A stretch of DNA of 64,000 bases from Ephemerocybe angulata. Taxonomy: Eukaryota; Basidiomycota; Agaricomycetes; Agaricales; Psathyrellaceae. The notes beneath the pieces are model-generated. The model searched no databases. It was not told where the DNA came from and saw nothing but the letters and a program-made list of their open reading frames with translations. Below, in pieces: positions 9,445-20,994 of this stretch. A program made the position numbers and the translations under genes. The stretch covers positions 186,001 through 250,000 of the forward strand of contig JAACJK010000117.1 of the NCBI GenBank assembly GCA_013368325.1, given 5' to 3'. Position 1 is the stretch's first letter; every line of letters starts with the position of its first letter.

Positions 9445-12400
9445 AATTTCTCGTTACAAGTGCAATGTTATGCCAAGACGGGGTATAGTGGCGAGGTTCG
9501 ATGGAAGTCGAAAGCAAAGTGCGGTTCGAGGTCGGGTTAGGGGTTCCCTTCGCTTAGTACAGGGGCATTACCAAATGCAGAATCACCAAACCTGGTTGAC
9601 ATCGTTCCACCACCGTTCCTCCAATGCGGAGCCTTGAAAGTTGAGGAGAACTCGTCTTTTTCCCTCTTGGCGCCCTCTATCTGGCAGCTAACTTGCATCT
9701 GCAGCTCGGGCGTTCAACCTTTGCGCTGATCTCGGTGTACATACGCTCTGACGTTCATGCAAGATTCAATTTCTTTGAAAGTCTTATCTCCGCACTCGCC
9801 CATTCTGGCTCTTACAAGGCTTGTGCATCTCGAGCATTGGCAACTACGGCGACGTGTCTGGAGCACTGATGAAATGACTGCTACTGGAGCCCGATGATAT
9901 CTTGCCTTGCCCGCCGTTTGTGGTATACATGCCCCCAGACAGATGGCATCGCGATGGCCTTCCTTCCGACATGGGCGCCAACTGGCTTGTGTAATGGCGC
10001 CTGGCGATGCTCTGGTACTTCTAGTTGGGAGGCCTAAGCCTCACGCGAGCCACACACTTGCGATAAAACACCTACCTGAGATCTCCAGAACGACACGAGT
10101 GCTTGGATCTCAACGATCACACTTCCACCATTTTGGATATATTCAATTGACCCTGTCTACCTCGGTGCATGGTGTCATACAGACAGGAGATGTCTCATAT
10201 GCTTAGCCAGCACGGCCTCCTCTACGCAGCAAACTAATGTGTTGATTCATGGTTTTGTCTCCGTGACATATTGAGGGAGGACAATCCCAAACCGCGTTGT
10301 CTTCATTCCCGCCTGGATAAACCCAGATAATCGGCGCTGCTCCTACGCTCTCAAGGTCTCATCTCACCTTTCGATGACGTGTATGGAATTGCCAGTGGAT
10401 GTTGTCAAAAAAGCTTTTATCAGAGACACTTTCCGGCAAGCAGCTCACAGCCACGCGATTTTTACACCCTTGCAACGTGCTGAATTCTAAAGCTGGGCCC
10501 TGAAAGCTTGAATGACACCGTGTACTTTTAGTCCAAATCTGCACCCAAATTTCGCCTTGAGCCGGACAAAGGCGTCTTGTTGGCCGCCTTTCCCCTGCCT
10601 GGTAGAGATGCTCCGCAACATATTGACCAGACCCCAACTTCGCCCCCTTTTCTCAACCGGACTGCGACTCTTAAACGGTGGACCCGTATGCAGAAAATTA
10701 TTTTGAATTGAGGGTAAAGTCAACCTTCGGACCATAGCGGACTTGGGCCTTTGAAACACGGCGCTCGGCTTTAGGGTTGGTCACAACAACCCCGCCTTTG
10801 ATCCTCGCAACTTACTCGCCGTTCTGGGGCTAGAAATAAAAGGGTTCTAGGGTCCTAACGGGCCTTTATATATCGAGATTCCAGAGGAAGGGCGGCCACT
10901 GAACAACCTCAATCGAACGAACAAATATTCACATTGTCGAGGCTGCCGTCGTAATGACCGCCCTGGATAACTTGCGATCCTCGTGTTGGTGGACCACGGG
11001 GAGGTGGCCAGTACCCCACTCTCCGACAGATGAAACATGGCCTCGTCATTGTACCTGTACGTCTGGCGTGTATGGCGACCATATACCATATATTGGCAGC
11101 CACGGACACGGTGCGGGATGGTGATTGGCTAGTACGTTGTGTCCTCAGAACGCCACGAAGCCATGAGCTTGGTCTCCGGCTTCCATTGGGGAGCAATTCA
11201 TGTCGTGACATTAGCAGGGTGTGCTTCTCCGTGGCAAGAGCGACATTCATCTCCGTCAATAGGTCACTGCCCAAGGTACTGGTGCGTTGCAAGCCCGGTG
11301 CTGGTTCAACCAATCTGTTTGACCGACTTGGCGGCCATGGGTCACCGCTAGGCTTCCTTGCGGAAACGGTGAACCAGGCCGGCTAATTCTTACCCTCGAA
11401 ACCAAGGCTATTACTCTCCGCCTGCTGTCGCTCGCGGCCATACTCAGAGCGACTGTGCACTTGAAGGTTGTACAAGGCTTTCGGCAGAAGCTTCGAGGAG
11501 GTTATAGCGTACAACGAAGGATCGAAGCTATCGCTTCGTTCCTAAAATTCCCACTCCAGGCTCTCATCGTGCGCACAAGGTCAAGTGTATAAGTCCCCGC
11601 TGTACCAGAGTAGTGGGAAATAGAAGCAGAGCCAAAACCTTGAGGCTGGACAAGGAAGTGGGGTTCACCGCTCAGTGCAAGAGCTCTTCGATATCAAAAA
11701 TAAAGCTCGATTATACCCTCAAAGTACCTGAATGAAACTGAATGAAACAGACACTTATCACTTAGCACAGAGACCTGCAGGCGCGGACTGGGCAGTGGAA
11801 AAGCAGGGACGGGGAAGTGCGCGCTGAGCAGACGTCCAGGTCTTGTGATGTGATACCACCCAGTCTACGCTCAGCTCAAACGAACCCCAGATCGGCTATC
11901 CCGGACTCCTACACACAAGCGAGGGTCGAAGTCAGTCAATACGCCCGGATTAGCGCCCATCTAACCCACCATGGTACTTGTCTCCAGGTCCCTTGGTTAC
12001 ATAGAAGGAATGTCTATTGGAAATACATGCCATTGGTCGTGCTGCCGCTCGTATGAGCCTTAGTGAGCACGGCTATGTTAGACGAAGCTAATGGCAGGCC
12101 CCATTGAGCTTACGGGTCATCTAGATCGACCGCGGACGACAGTCCGCGCTCAACTTCCCTTAAAATCGAGAGGCGATGAGTACGAACTTACTCTCAAGGC
12201 TTCGAAAGGAAAAAAGATATTAAGTATGAGATATTGTGGGAAGTAAGCCAAGAACCAGCTCCTGATCGTGGCAGGATCACGGCGTTCATGGTTCACCAAG
12301 GACCTGTCATCGAAGTTAGCATGAAGGTTTCAGCGCTGGAAGAACCGTAACTTGCGACCAAGAGGCAATTCGATAGTTCCCGGAAAGCTGTCGTCAAGGA

Positions 12401-12695
12401 ATTTCCATTGGGAAGTCCACTGGACTCGGTCTGGGTCACTGGGTGATCCGTGCTGGTATTCGCTTGCAGTCGTCTGAACCAAGTTTGAAGCTACGAGGAC
12501 AACCGTCCACTGAACGGACTTTCAATTGCTTCCATCAGTTCGTTGTGAGGCCGTAAACGAGGCACTGGATTTGCCCAGTATCATCCTCCGCAGGAGCGTA
12601 ACATTCATTGGGTTGCATCTTCGTATATTGGAAGTAATGTACATCACCTGTATCCACAAACGGGTCTTCTGCACTTCGTCAAAGCGTAAACCTGA
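9445..12695. other. Long intergenic stretch, no recognisable gene
   Basis: About 3.25 kb, the largest gap in an otherwise dense window. Frames of 60-134 codons occur on both strands (for example 10909-11313 minus and 11030-11386 plus, which overlap), but none has a signal peptide, domain signature or consistent splice structure. A 7-bp hairpin (12131-12148) and a short GAATGAAACT direct repeat near 11731 are the only small structures seen. No transposon ends or target duplications were recognised. It must hold the FYV10 promoter and the 3' region of GPI17. Confidence 0.5.
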
Positions 12696-14300
12696 TTACC
12701 TCCTCTGTGCCCGCTGCTGCTTCCACGCCTTCAACTCCCGCAAAGCGGATACAAACAAAGGAACCAGCCCACTCGCAAACAAAGGCGCGTATACGGCATA
12801 CTTGTGCTCCGTGGGGAAGTAAAGAAGGGCGAGCATCCCTGGATTAAAGAACGCTCTCGACGCGAGGTTGAAAGCTTCTGCAGAATACGCGAAGGACTGA
12901 GACAGTGATGTCGATGCCGAATTGTATAACTGCGAGGGGATGAGTATCAGGGAAGAAACAGGAGAGAAAACGGGTTGAAAAGCCTCACCTTCTCCAGAGC
13001 GTCCAGCGAACCCTCGATGTCATTTCTCACATCCTCTCTCACGGGCATATTTTCGAGTTGATTGGCCAATTTGATGAAACTACGAAGTGTGTCCCGCGTG
13101 CCCTTTGCAGTCTCCAGCATCCGACGCCGGGTTAGAGCGTCTAACTGCCATTGGGAAATTAACCCAGTATCCTCGGGAGACTGTTGAATGTCGGCGGGTA
13201 GCTGAGGAATGCCAAGTAATGTAATAAGTTGCGTGGAGAAGGTAGAGAAAGCCCGTTGTAATCCACGATCTGAAAGCTCTTGGGTAGACCCGATGCTGGG
13301 GGTGTTGTAGATGGATACACCTCCCCACTGAGGCAGAATGAAGGCTGATGACTTGGAATCGATGATTCTCAGTGGTGTGTGGCTTGCAGAGGGAACGAAG
13401 AGGATGAAATGGAGCACTGGGTCATTGGAGGCACTAGAGGCTATTGATGGGTTAGTTATAAACTGTGCAGAAGAAACTGGCTTCCTCACATAACGTCCAC
13501 TCTGCAGAGTTGATGAAAACAGTCAAATCCTCGTAAGATAGCCCAAATCCGCTGTCCGTAGGTCGAAGGTCAAACTCCAATGGGGCATAGTACTGAACCT
13601 GGCTCTCAATCGTGAAGTTATGTAGCGGCTTCAGAACGTCCAGGAGGGGTTGTATCTGCCGATGAATTCCTTTCTGCACATCCCAACTCATGACACTGTT
13701 CCCAGTGCTTGCATCCTCATTCAAGAGGCTGAACGCTAGGCGGTACCGCGACGCGAATTGGGCAACTCGTGTTTGCTTCTCTTGCTCTACGTCACTGGGC
13801 GCGACCAGAGATACGATTGTTTGAGTGAGGCCGTCGAAATCATCAAACGGGGTTGTCAAGTGTCGGCCTTGAACCATCTTCTTCGGTCCTGAGGATACCA
13901 CATACGCATCCTTCTCGGTTCCTGTCCATATGTCCAGGCTTTAGTCATAGAACTGTGAACAAAGCCTCGTACCGCAGTTCCCTGACTCCACCACCACTTC
14001 CAATCCCTTCGGCACTCTCGCGCTAAGTGTTCCTTGCAACCGGGCAGATAGATCCGTATTGGATTGAGGGAGACATAGTCGGACCGGTATTGAGATCGGT
14101 TTGTCCACTTGATGATAGACTCGAGCCTCTGGGAGGGGTAGGCGTTCGATGCTTGTGGTATGCCACCAGAGTGGCAGGGCTAGGAGAATTGTAATCCAGT
14201 ACGACGCTATGATAGTTCTTCGGATCGTTTCCTTCTGAAAGAACAAGTCTGCCGGGTTTCGTAGGCCTGACGGGATCGCCAAGTCATTTTGAGGGTCCAT
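12696..14300 (-). CDS. GPI17: GPI transamidase subunit PIG-S / Gpi17
   Basis: Subunit of the endoplasmic-reticulum complex that attaches GPI anchors to proteins. The first ATG, at 14300, gives MDPQNDLAIPSG; the frame extends five codons further upstream but without ATG. An N-terminal transmembrane helix (TIIASYWITILLALPLWW, about residues 25-43) is followed by a long lumenal domain with the family segments DDFDGLTQTIVSL, QYYAPLEFDL and LPQWGGVSIYN. A C-terminal helix region (YAVYAPLFASGLVPLFVSAL) ends with a lysine/arginine cytosolic tail, KAWKQQRAQRR. This two-helix topology matches PIG-S. Exons are joined by introns near 13905-13970, 13440-13490 and 12935-12990. Length is about 480 residues. 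Confidence 0.88.
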
Positions 14301-15176
14301 ATAAGCGCTGACCAAAGCAGTTGCGCTGGATTGTTGCTAGGGTGCGGACCTTGAAAATGGTCTCCTGAAATAGAAATTACATTCTCACGACATCGGCGCT
14401 TGTGGGAAGCGCCGGGAACTCGGGGAGGCGTCCGGAGAGTACGTTTTCAGAGCTGGATACAACGTAGTCAGTCCTCTCCACTACCTGGACCTACATTCTC
14501 CTTCATCGGTACTGCTGGTGAGACATTCTAAGCCTCTGCAAGGTTCATTTTGAGGGATTTTAGAACAAATGACGCTTGCAGCCTTTCACACAGTAATCAG
14601 ACGCTCAGCACAAGTGTGTATGCATCGTATCAAGGAATCGTGGGCTAATAGGAAAAAGGAGTGAGGTAGCTCTGACTATAACACTGCTTCTTTGAAGATT
14701 CCTTGCCGCGCCGATTCGTTTAGGCCTTTCCGTGACTATGTGCGTGCTACATTTGTCCGCGATTCACCAATCGCCGCGACATAGCAGCCCCTGTGGCAGA
14801 AAAAACATTATCACGAAGTTATAGATTGTCTCCTATGCAATTGGGTCTGCCCACATTAACGAATAAGCTGCAGCACATCTTTCACCTCTTCGACATCACA
14901 GGCATTTGAGGGGTCGCCACACACGCCAGTGGGCAGTAAGGAGATCTAGAAGGAAGGTGCTTTGTAAATAGTAATGGTCTAGATGACGGCACTGCTGTAT
15001 ATAAAGCTATGGAGCTTCTGGGACGGGTAAGACGGGCAAGGGGACACTGATCTCCGACTTAAACGGCAGGGGGCCAAAGATGAGAGACCGTAGAGCTATT
15101 CTCACACCTATCCTCAGAAGTCGTAAGCTGGGATGCGAAAACAAGGCTCACCCTGTTCTAGAACTTGAGACTATAT
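14301..15176. other. Intergenic, no gene seen
   Basis: About 880 bases upstream of GPI17 and downstream of the small secreted protein gene. No frame of note on either strand. Confidence 0.5.
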
Positions 15177-15470
15177 TCATTCAATTCCAGCCAAGGTATG
15201 AGCCTTAGGGTGCCTGTGTGAGGACCGGGAAATCTGTGGTGCTTGTCGTCGTGGTCGCGTGGTGCTTGTCGTCGTGGTCGCACTAGTGCTCGTTGGATCC
15301 GCCACGCAAGTGAAAATTCCAGGACATGTGGTAGGATAATGAGTAGTTGAGTATGGAATTATGCTGTAATGAGATCCACTGGGGCAGGGTGGTGGTTGGC
15401 ATCCAAATGCCGAGCCAATAAACGACAGGGCTACAACTGAGGCTGCAACGAGTACTTGGACCAGGTTCAT
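15177..15470 (-). CDS. Small secreted four-cysteine protein (paralogue 1)
   Basis: A 97-residue single-exon product. The chosen ATG at 15470 gives an immediate signal peptide (MNLVQVLVAASVVALSFIGS, cleavage probably after SAFG). An in-frame ATG at 15509 would put a polar leader in front of it. The mature part begins CQPPPCPSGS, has SIIPY, then CPGIFTC, followed by a threonine/serine-rich tail that may be O-glycosylated. Four cysteines are spaced C-x4-C-x19-C-x5-C, exactly as in the protein at 17498-17761. No known domain is recognised. Role is unknown; size, secretion and disulphide pattern resemble fungal effector-like small secreted proteins, which is inference only. Confidence 0.7.
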   Translation of the reverse strand: MNLVQVLVAASVVALSFIGSAFGCQPPPCPSGSHYSIIPYSTTHYPTTCPGIFTCVADPTSTSATTTTSTTRPRRQAPQISRSSHRHPKAHTLAGIE

Positions 15471-15894
15471 GGGATGTTGCGTTAAAGGAACTGGGGTGGG
15501 GAAAGGCATTAAGTCTAGTTATGGCATGGAATTGCTTATGAAACTGAACAGCACTCAAGGACTTCCGAAAGCCGAGGTATTTCCTTTCGTGCTTCTTCCG
15601 TCGAACTGACAAAACCCCGCCGTACCCCCAGTTCACTTTAAAAGAGCATTTAAACAGTGTGCGGTTGGTCACTTGTTCCGGAGATATAGATCATTGCCAA
15701 AGTACATTCAAAATGAATTCACGCGATCACTAGACGGGCGCTTATTTTGCCTGACGCCAATTGTCCTTTTAATACCGAGGCTGGATACTTACGCAACTCG
15801 GGATTTTACCTCAAAAATGGGATAAAACTTTATGCATTGATTCTTAATACAACTGTCGAAACTATGGCCTAAGCGTTGCCTGAGCGTGGTACAT
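15471..15894. other. Intergenic, no gene seen
   Basis: Upstream region of the small secreted protein and 3' region of the NmrA-like gene. No supported coding content. Confidence 0.5.
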
Positions 15895-16858
15895 TCACGC
15901 AGCAATAAAATCCTGCTTGTGCTTCACAATCCATTCTTTGACCCCAAGCTTCCCAGTAAGACTCCTCGGGTCCTTTAACAAGGCCGCACTTTCTCCATTG
16001 CTCTCCTCTTCGTCCTCCCTATTAACAAGATAGTGGGCGAGGGCGTCAGGAACACCGTAGCTTAGATAGCGCTTCAACACTTCTTCTCTTGATATGACGC
16101 TGAAGGTGATTGATCGACCGAGAGTTTGGCTGAAGGCCTCAGCGATCTACATGAATAATATCATTAGATGTCAATAAAGGTAAGTAGAGCGAGGATCCCG
16201 CACCTCTGAGTATGATACGAGATCAGGTCCAATTAAGATAGGCTCCCGGTTGGGCAACTTGCCAACATCTGTGATGGCGTCGAACGCGGCCTGCGCGATG
16301 TCATCGACTGCAATGAGCGGAATCCGAGCGGTAGCCAGGGTATTCTGAATGACATTGTGCTGCTTGATTCCGACTCCATAAATCCTCAGGAGATTCTCTA
16401 CGGATTTATCGTCCATCAGTGAACAGCGAGCTTCATTGATAACACTTACCTGTGAACCAAGTAGGACGGAGAGCGACATAATCCAACCCCTGCTCATCAA
16501 GGTATGTATGCACCTGCCCAGTCCCATCGCTCCCAGGACCCTTATCTTTGTACTTCCCACTAGCACTGAGTAGGACGAATCGCTTTGTGCCCTTCGTCAC
16601 AGCGAGATCTATAAATGGTTTTGCCGCGGAGAGATCAAGGAGCGGTAAAAGCAGGTACACGTATTCGATCTTGTGGCCGGAGACAGAAAAGGGCGCTTCG
16701 AGCGTAGACGGGTCGGTGAAGTCGAATTTAACGCTTTCGAACCCCTCGGGTACTCGGCCTGAGCGCGACGCAAAGAGAACGGGGTGTCCAGATGCTTGGA
16801 GAAGCTTGGCGAGCGCGACACCGGTCTGGCTCGCTCCTCCGGTGATAAGAGTGGTCAT
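15895..16858 (-). CDS. NmrA-like NAD(P)-binding reductase (EasG/AgnL4-like)
   Basis: Rossmann-fold protein of about 285 residues. The N-terminus MTTLITGGASQTGVALAKLL carries the dinucleotide-binding glycines (GGASQTG, residues 7-13), followed by VLFASRSGR, which suits NADP(H) phosphate binding, and FVLLSASGKY at the substrate side. After the first intron (donor beyond RPTWFT) comes NVIQNTLATARIPLIAVDDIAQAAF, the usual NmrA/isoflavone-reductase-like second half. A second intron precedes IAEAFSQTLGRSITF. Such proteins act as reductases in fungal secondary metabolism or as redox sensors; the substrate cannot be read from sequence. No biosynthetic core gene is adjacent. The start at 16858 is the first ATG and lies 67 bases downstream of a TATA-like box. 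Confidence 0.85.
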
Positions 16859-16924
16859 TGTATTCTGTGGTGTATGAGGCGGATAGATAATGTGGAGTGT
16901 GGGGTTGGGTACGGCGTGTCTCTC

Positions 16925-16932
16925 TACTTATA
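16925..16932 (-). promoter_or_regulatory. TATA-like box of the NmrA-like gene
   Basis: TATAAGTA on the minus strand, 67 bases upstream of the ATG at 16858, a spacing usual for fungal TATA promoters. Confidence 0.5.
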
Positions 16933-17497
16933 GTCCGCTTGAAGGACCTGAGTTTCTATTGCCACGGTATCAATCGATGCTCACTATTCTACTCTAGAAA
17001 CTTCGAACCTAGGCTTGGTAATTCTAATTCACACGACCACAGCGAAGAAGGTTCAAAACAGATATGAAGCTAGTTGTTGGTGATCGATGACGGTAGGGTC
17101 ACGGCACGGAGAGCGTTTTAACATGATCTATTTCTGACTGATTAGCTTTGTAAGAAACCTGGTAAGGACTAAGGAGTGTTCTTGGAAGGCACAATCTGTC
17201 GAGCGTATTGCGCGGTACATTGCAACCCTGATAGAATTATTATCAGAAGTTGTACTTCCACCGATTATACGGTTCTCCTGAAACATTATCGGAAGCAGGA
17301 TTATAGCCACAATGCTTCGGCGTCTATTCAATGTGATTCTGGCAGGGGGCATGCACAGTTTCGTCTTATCCACCGATGTTGACAATTAACGGTTCATCCC
17401 TTCCGACACCCAACCTCTATTAGGTCTTTAATAAAGCAAGCGACAAGTGTGCAAAGAAACTCACCACACACTGGAACTCTCCGAGTACCCACTTTGA
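16933..17497. other. Intergenic, no gene seen
   Basis: Promoter of the NmrA-like gene and 3' flank of the second small secreted protein. Short frames on both strands have no recognisable content. Confidence 0.5.
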
Positions 17498-17761
17498 TCA
17501 CCCAACGGAAGGCGCCTGCGTAAGCGCCGGCGCCGCACTCCCCGTCGACGTCGTCGTTGTGCTCGTACTAGTGGGATACGGCAAACATGTAAAGATCCCC
17601 GGGCAGACATACGTAGACGGAGGCGTCGGGTACGGTATGATGCTGAGGTACGACCCGCTAGGGCATGGGGCAGGTGTGCATGCGATTGCCGACCTCGCAG
17701 ATGATAGGGCGAGGACTATTATGGTGGATGCGGTCCTGGTGAAGGCTTGGGATGGCTTCAT
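17498..17761 (-). CDS. Small secreted four-cysteine protein (paralogue 2)
   Basis: An 87-residue single-exon product. The ATG at 17761 gives a signal peptide (MKPSQAFTRTASTIIVLALS, cleavage near the end of SARSAIA). The mature part starts CTPAPCPSGS, has SIIPY, then CPGIFTC and a short serine/threonine tail. Cysteine spacing C-x4-C-x19-C-x5-C is identical to the protein at 15177-15470. The longer in-frame reading back to 17941 is rejected because its 60 extra residues are polar and precede the signal peptide. A TATA box lies 68-75 bases upstream. The pair flanks the NmrA-like gene, all three on the minus strand, which suggests duplication. Function unknown. Confidence 0.7.
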   Translation of the reverse strand: MKPSQAFTRTASTIIVLALSSARSAIACTPAPCPSGSYLSIIPYPTPPSTYVCPGIFTCLPYPTSTSTTTTSTGSAAPALTQAPSVG

Positions 17762-17828
17762 GGTGGCGGCTTGAGGACGGTGGTGGGTTGGCCCTGGGTT
17801 TGTGGGACAGGAAGTGGTAGACCTTCTG

Positions 17829-17836
17829 TATTTATA
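17829..17836 (-). promoter_or_regulatory. TATA box of small secreted protein paralogue 2
   Basis: TATAAATA on the minus strand, 68-75 bases upstream of the ATG at 17761. It supports the short signal-peptide-bearing start. Confidence 0.6.
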
Positions 17837-18529
17837 TGCCTCGACTTCTCTTGGTGAGAGAGAAGAAGGGCGTTGCCTATTCTGCAATCTAGGTCCCAAC
17901 GGATGATAGAAAGTACCGAGATCCAACTCGCACAAACTCAATTCTGGAGGTACCCCGAGGACAGCCGACCCCGGCCGGGTATACCATGGCTGAATATCGA
18001 TACCTACAGCTTCTCATACCTCGCGCCCAATCTCTTGGCTGAAATCAGCAGGTATACGGCCAAGACAAGCACCACACATGCACGTCTGGACTCGTCCATA
18101 CCCTGAGAATCTAGTACTAGTTCCCACTTCAAACAGAACCAATGCGCGCCAAGTCCAAGCCCTACTTTTTCTTGCTCAACCAACGGGCCCCAAGACCTCA
18201 AACAACCAAGGTGCATGAATGAATGATTGAATGCTTGGTACACTAGAAAACTCGTCGCGATACACGAAGAAAAAACTAAAACTAAAGAAACAACAAAGAG
18301 TCCACACATCAATCATTCAAAAACCAGCGAGAGCCATCCTCCCACCGAATACCTGCTACTCTTACGACTGTACGGCGCAACATCCGTGACATAACTTCGT
18401 ACGGCAATCGCTACGCCAACGAGCCCCAGGCACAGAAGTCAGGTCGGCTCTCCACAGTCCCGGATGCCCAACCATCACACTGGGCACCCTCACGCTCGGA
18501 GAGCCCTCGACGGACGAGACACGCATCCT
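17837..18529. other. Intergenic, no gene seen
   Basis: About 690 bases between the small secreted protein gene and the RLI1 stop codon. No supported frame; probably the RLI1 3' untranslated region at the right. Confidence 0.5.
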
Positions 18530-20818
18530 CTAATCCTCCAAGAAGAAGTAGTTTCCAGCAGCTATCACACACAAACACATATCAGCACCAAACCTACCAA
18601 ACCAAAAAAAAATAAAACACGCACCCTTCTGCTCCCTATCCTTCACACTAAACTTCTTGTTCACCCTCGGCCTAAAGTTAGTCGGGTCGCGTCTGAACGT
18701 GATCTCCAAGCTCGCGAGGAACCTGTTCATGCCGGTCAACAAGCTCTGTGGCGGCGTCGCCGTAGCAGAGATAGCAGGCTGGCCCTCGAACACGATGACA
18801 CGGTCCGCGAGGTACGTCGCCATGATGAAATCGTGCTCAATGACGAAGGCAGTCTTCTTGGCGTGCAGGACGAAGCGCTTGATGACCTTGGACGCGATGA
18901 TACGCTGCTCAGAGTCCAAGAAACTGTTCCAGTTGCGTGTGGGTGGGTTGGAGTGTGAGAGGGAAAAACGGATAAGGAGGTAAAATAAGAGGGGAAAATA
19001 GAACGTAAACGCAACGATCAGTCCGAGATCGCATGTCGTATGAAAGGAGCTAGACGCACCTGGACGGCTCATCGAGCAAGTACACCGAGACGTTCGGCTT
19101 GCCGAGCGCCAACACGATAGCCACACGCTGCAGCTCACCACCGGACAACGTCTTCACATCCTGATCGATAATGTTATCGAGGTTCATAGGCTTCAAAACA
19201 TCCGACTGGAACTGCGGGTGCATGAACGCCGCCTTGATCATCTTCAACAGCAGCATGCGCACGGTTCCAGGGAACTTGGGCGAGATCGTCTGCGGCTTCA
19301 GCGAGACGGCCATGACCTGCCTGTCCGCCTCGACATCGGGCGTGTCACCAGCCAGAAGACGCACGAACGTCGTCTTTCCGGTACCGTTCTCGCCCAACAT
19401 GACGATGATCTCCGAGTCCGTGAAGGAGCCCGCTTCGACGGTAAGCTTGAAGCCGCCGAGGGTCTTGGTCATCGCGGGGTAGGTGTAGTGGCGGTTCTTC
19501 TCGACGAGCATCTCCTCTGCGTTCTCCACCATCTTGAAGCTGAGAGATTCTTCACGGAATCGCAAGTTCTCGGTGGGGATGAAACCGTCGAGGAAAATGT
19601 TGATGCCCTCGCGGACGGAGTAGGGCATGGTGACGACACCGTACATCGAGGGCTTGCCGTAGAGACAGCAGACGAAGTCGGAGAGGTAATCGAGCACGGA
19701 CAGATCGTGCTCGACGGCGATGATGTAGTTGTTGGAGGTCAAGAGTTCACGGATGACTTCAGCGGCCTTGAGACGCTGCTTAATATCGAGATAAGACGAA
19801 GGCTCGTCGAACATGTATCTATAGAATGCAAGTCGGCGATCATGCTGGAGGGGTATGAGGACGAGACGTACACATCGGCGCGCTGAATGCAACTCATGGC
19901 AATAGCGAATCTCTGCAGCTCTCCTCCAGAAAGATGACCGACTTCACGGTCCAAAACATGGTTCAGCTCAAGGTCGTCGCAAATTTTCGCCTTATTGTCC
20001 AACTCAAGCTTGCTGTCGAGCATCTGAGACACAGTAAGGTTGCCCTTGATGGCTCTGGGGATGTGATCGACGTATTGAGGCTTGATCAGGGCCTTCAAGT
20101 TGTCTTCCAGAACTTTGGTGAAGTAGTTCTGCAGCTCGGAACCCCTGAAGTACTTGAGGATTTCTTGCCAGTCTGGAGGATCCTAGATCTCCGAGCTAAG
20201 CGGGGTTATAGGATGGGGAGGATGGGGAGACGCACATCGTATCGACCGAGATTGGGCTTCAGCTTGCCGGCGAGGATTTTGAGGGCGGTACTCTTTCCGA
20301 TGCCGTTCGTTCCGACCAATCCAAGGACCTGTCCGGGTCGCGGTGTGGGTAATCGATGGAGCTTGAAGGCGTTGGCGGTATATCGGTGGGTAACTTGGGA
20401 TTCGAGATTGGTGGGGAGGTTGATGATGGCAATGGCTTCGAATGGGCATCTGGATGCAGAGGTTTACGACTGTAAGAGCGGGCCACACTAAGACGGGGAG
20501 GACGGCGCACTTCTTTACGCAAATACCACAACCGATACACAGGAACTCGGAGATGTAGGAGATTTTGTCGGTTGGCTTGACTTCAATGCAAAGCTTGCCT
20601 GCAAAATGCAACTTTAACCCCATCCTGGACTCGCAGCCGGCGCCCACATACCCATTTTCACGACAGGGCAAGACTAAGACACAGTGCCTATCTTCAATAC
20701 TGGATCGCTAATTGCGAGACTAATGAGATTGGCCGACCTTTTTGCACTCCTGGGCGCAACGCTTGGGCTTGCAGCGATTCGCATCGACGATGGCGATACG
20801 GGTAATTTTGTCGGCCAT
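18530..20818 (-). CDS. RLI1: ABCE1/Rli1 ribosome-recycling ATPase
   Basis: Essential iron-sulphur ABC protein that splits ribosomes after termination and acts in initiation. The start at 20818 gives [21 protein letters not shown], the first cysteine cluster, then [13 protein letters not shown] for the second [4Fe-4S] cluster. ATPase 1 has Walker [10 protein letters not shown], signature [12 protein letters not shown] and Walker [14 protein letters not shown]. The hinge follows, then ATPase 2 with [10 protein letters not shown], signature [11 protein letters not shown] and YLLDEPS joined across an intron to FLDSEQR. C-terminal [16 protein letters not shown] and a final short exon end LED. All functional motifs are intact; length about 605 residues is standard. 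It is divergently transcribed from the parvulin gene with only 176 bases between the two ATGs. Confidence 0.97.
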
Positions 20819-20994
20819 GGCTGGCGAGATGAAAGTGGGGGTCAAGGGAGGAGGAGGAAGGTCAAGGATTCACTTGACCAAAAATTCCAGTGTCTAATCA
20901 GTTTCCCAAATCAATCCCGCGATGCCGCCGTTTCGAGCGTAACCGGAGACACGTGCCGGCCGGACCAATCCCTTCCTCCTCATAGGCTACCGTC

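Noticed and set aside
10909..11386. Overlapping plus and minus frames of 118-134 codons in the large gap
   Set aside because: Both strands open at once with mixed composition; no motif was recognised in either.
12131..12148. Perfect 7-bp hairpin CGCGGAC/GTCCGCG with a four-base loop
   Set aside because: Too short to be distinguished from chance over 64 kb, and nothing around it gives it a role.
14301..14315. A GPI17 start five codons upstream
   Set aside because: The codon there is TTG, not ATG.
17762..17941. A longer N-terminus for the second small secreted protein
   Set aside because: It would bury the signal peptide behind 60 polar residues, and a TATA box lies inside the extension.
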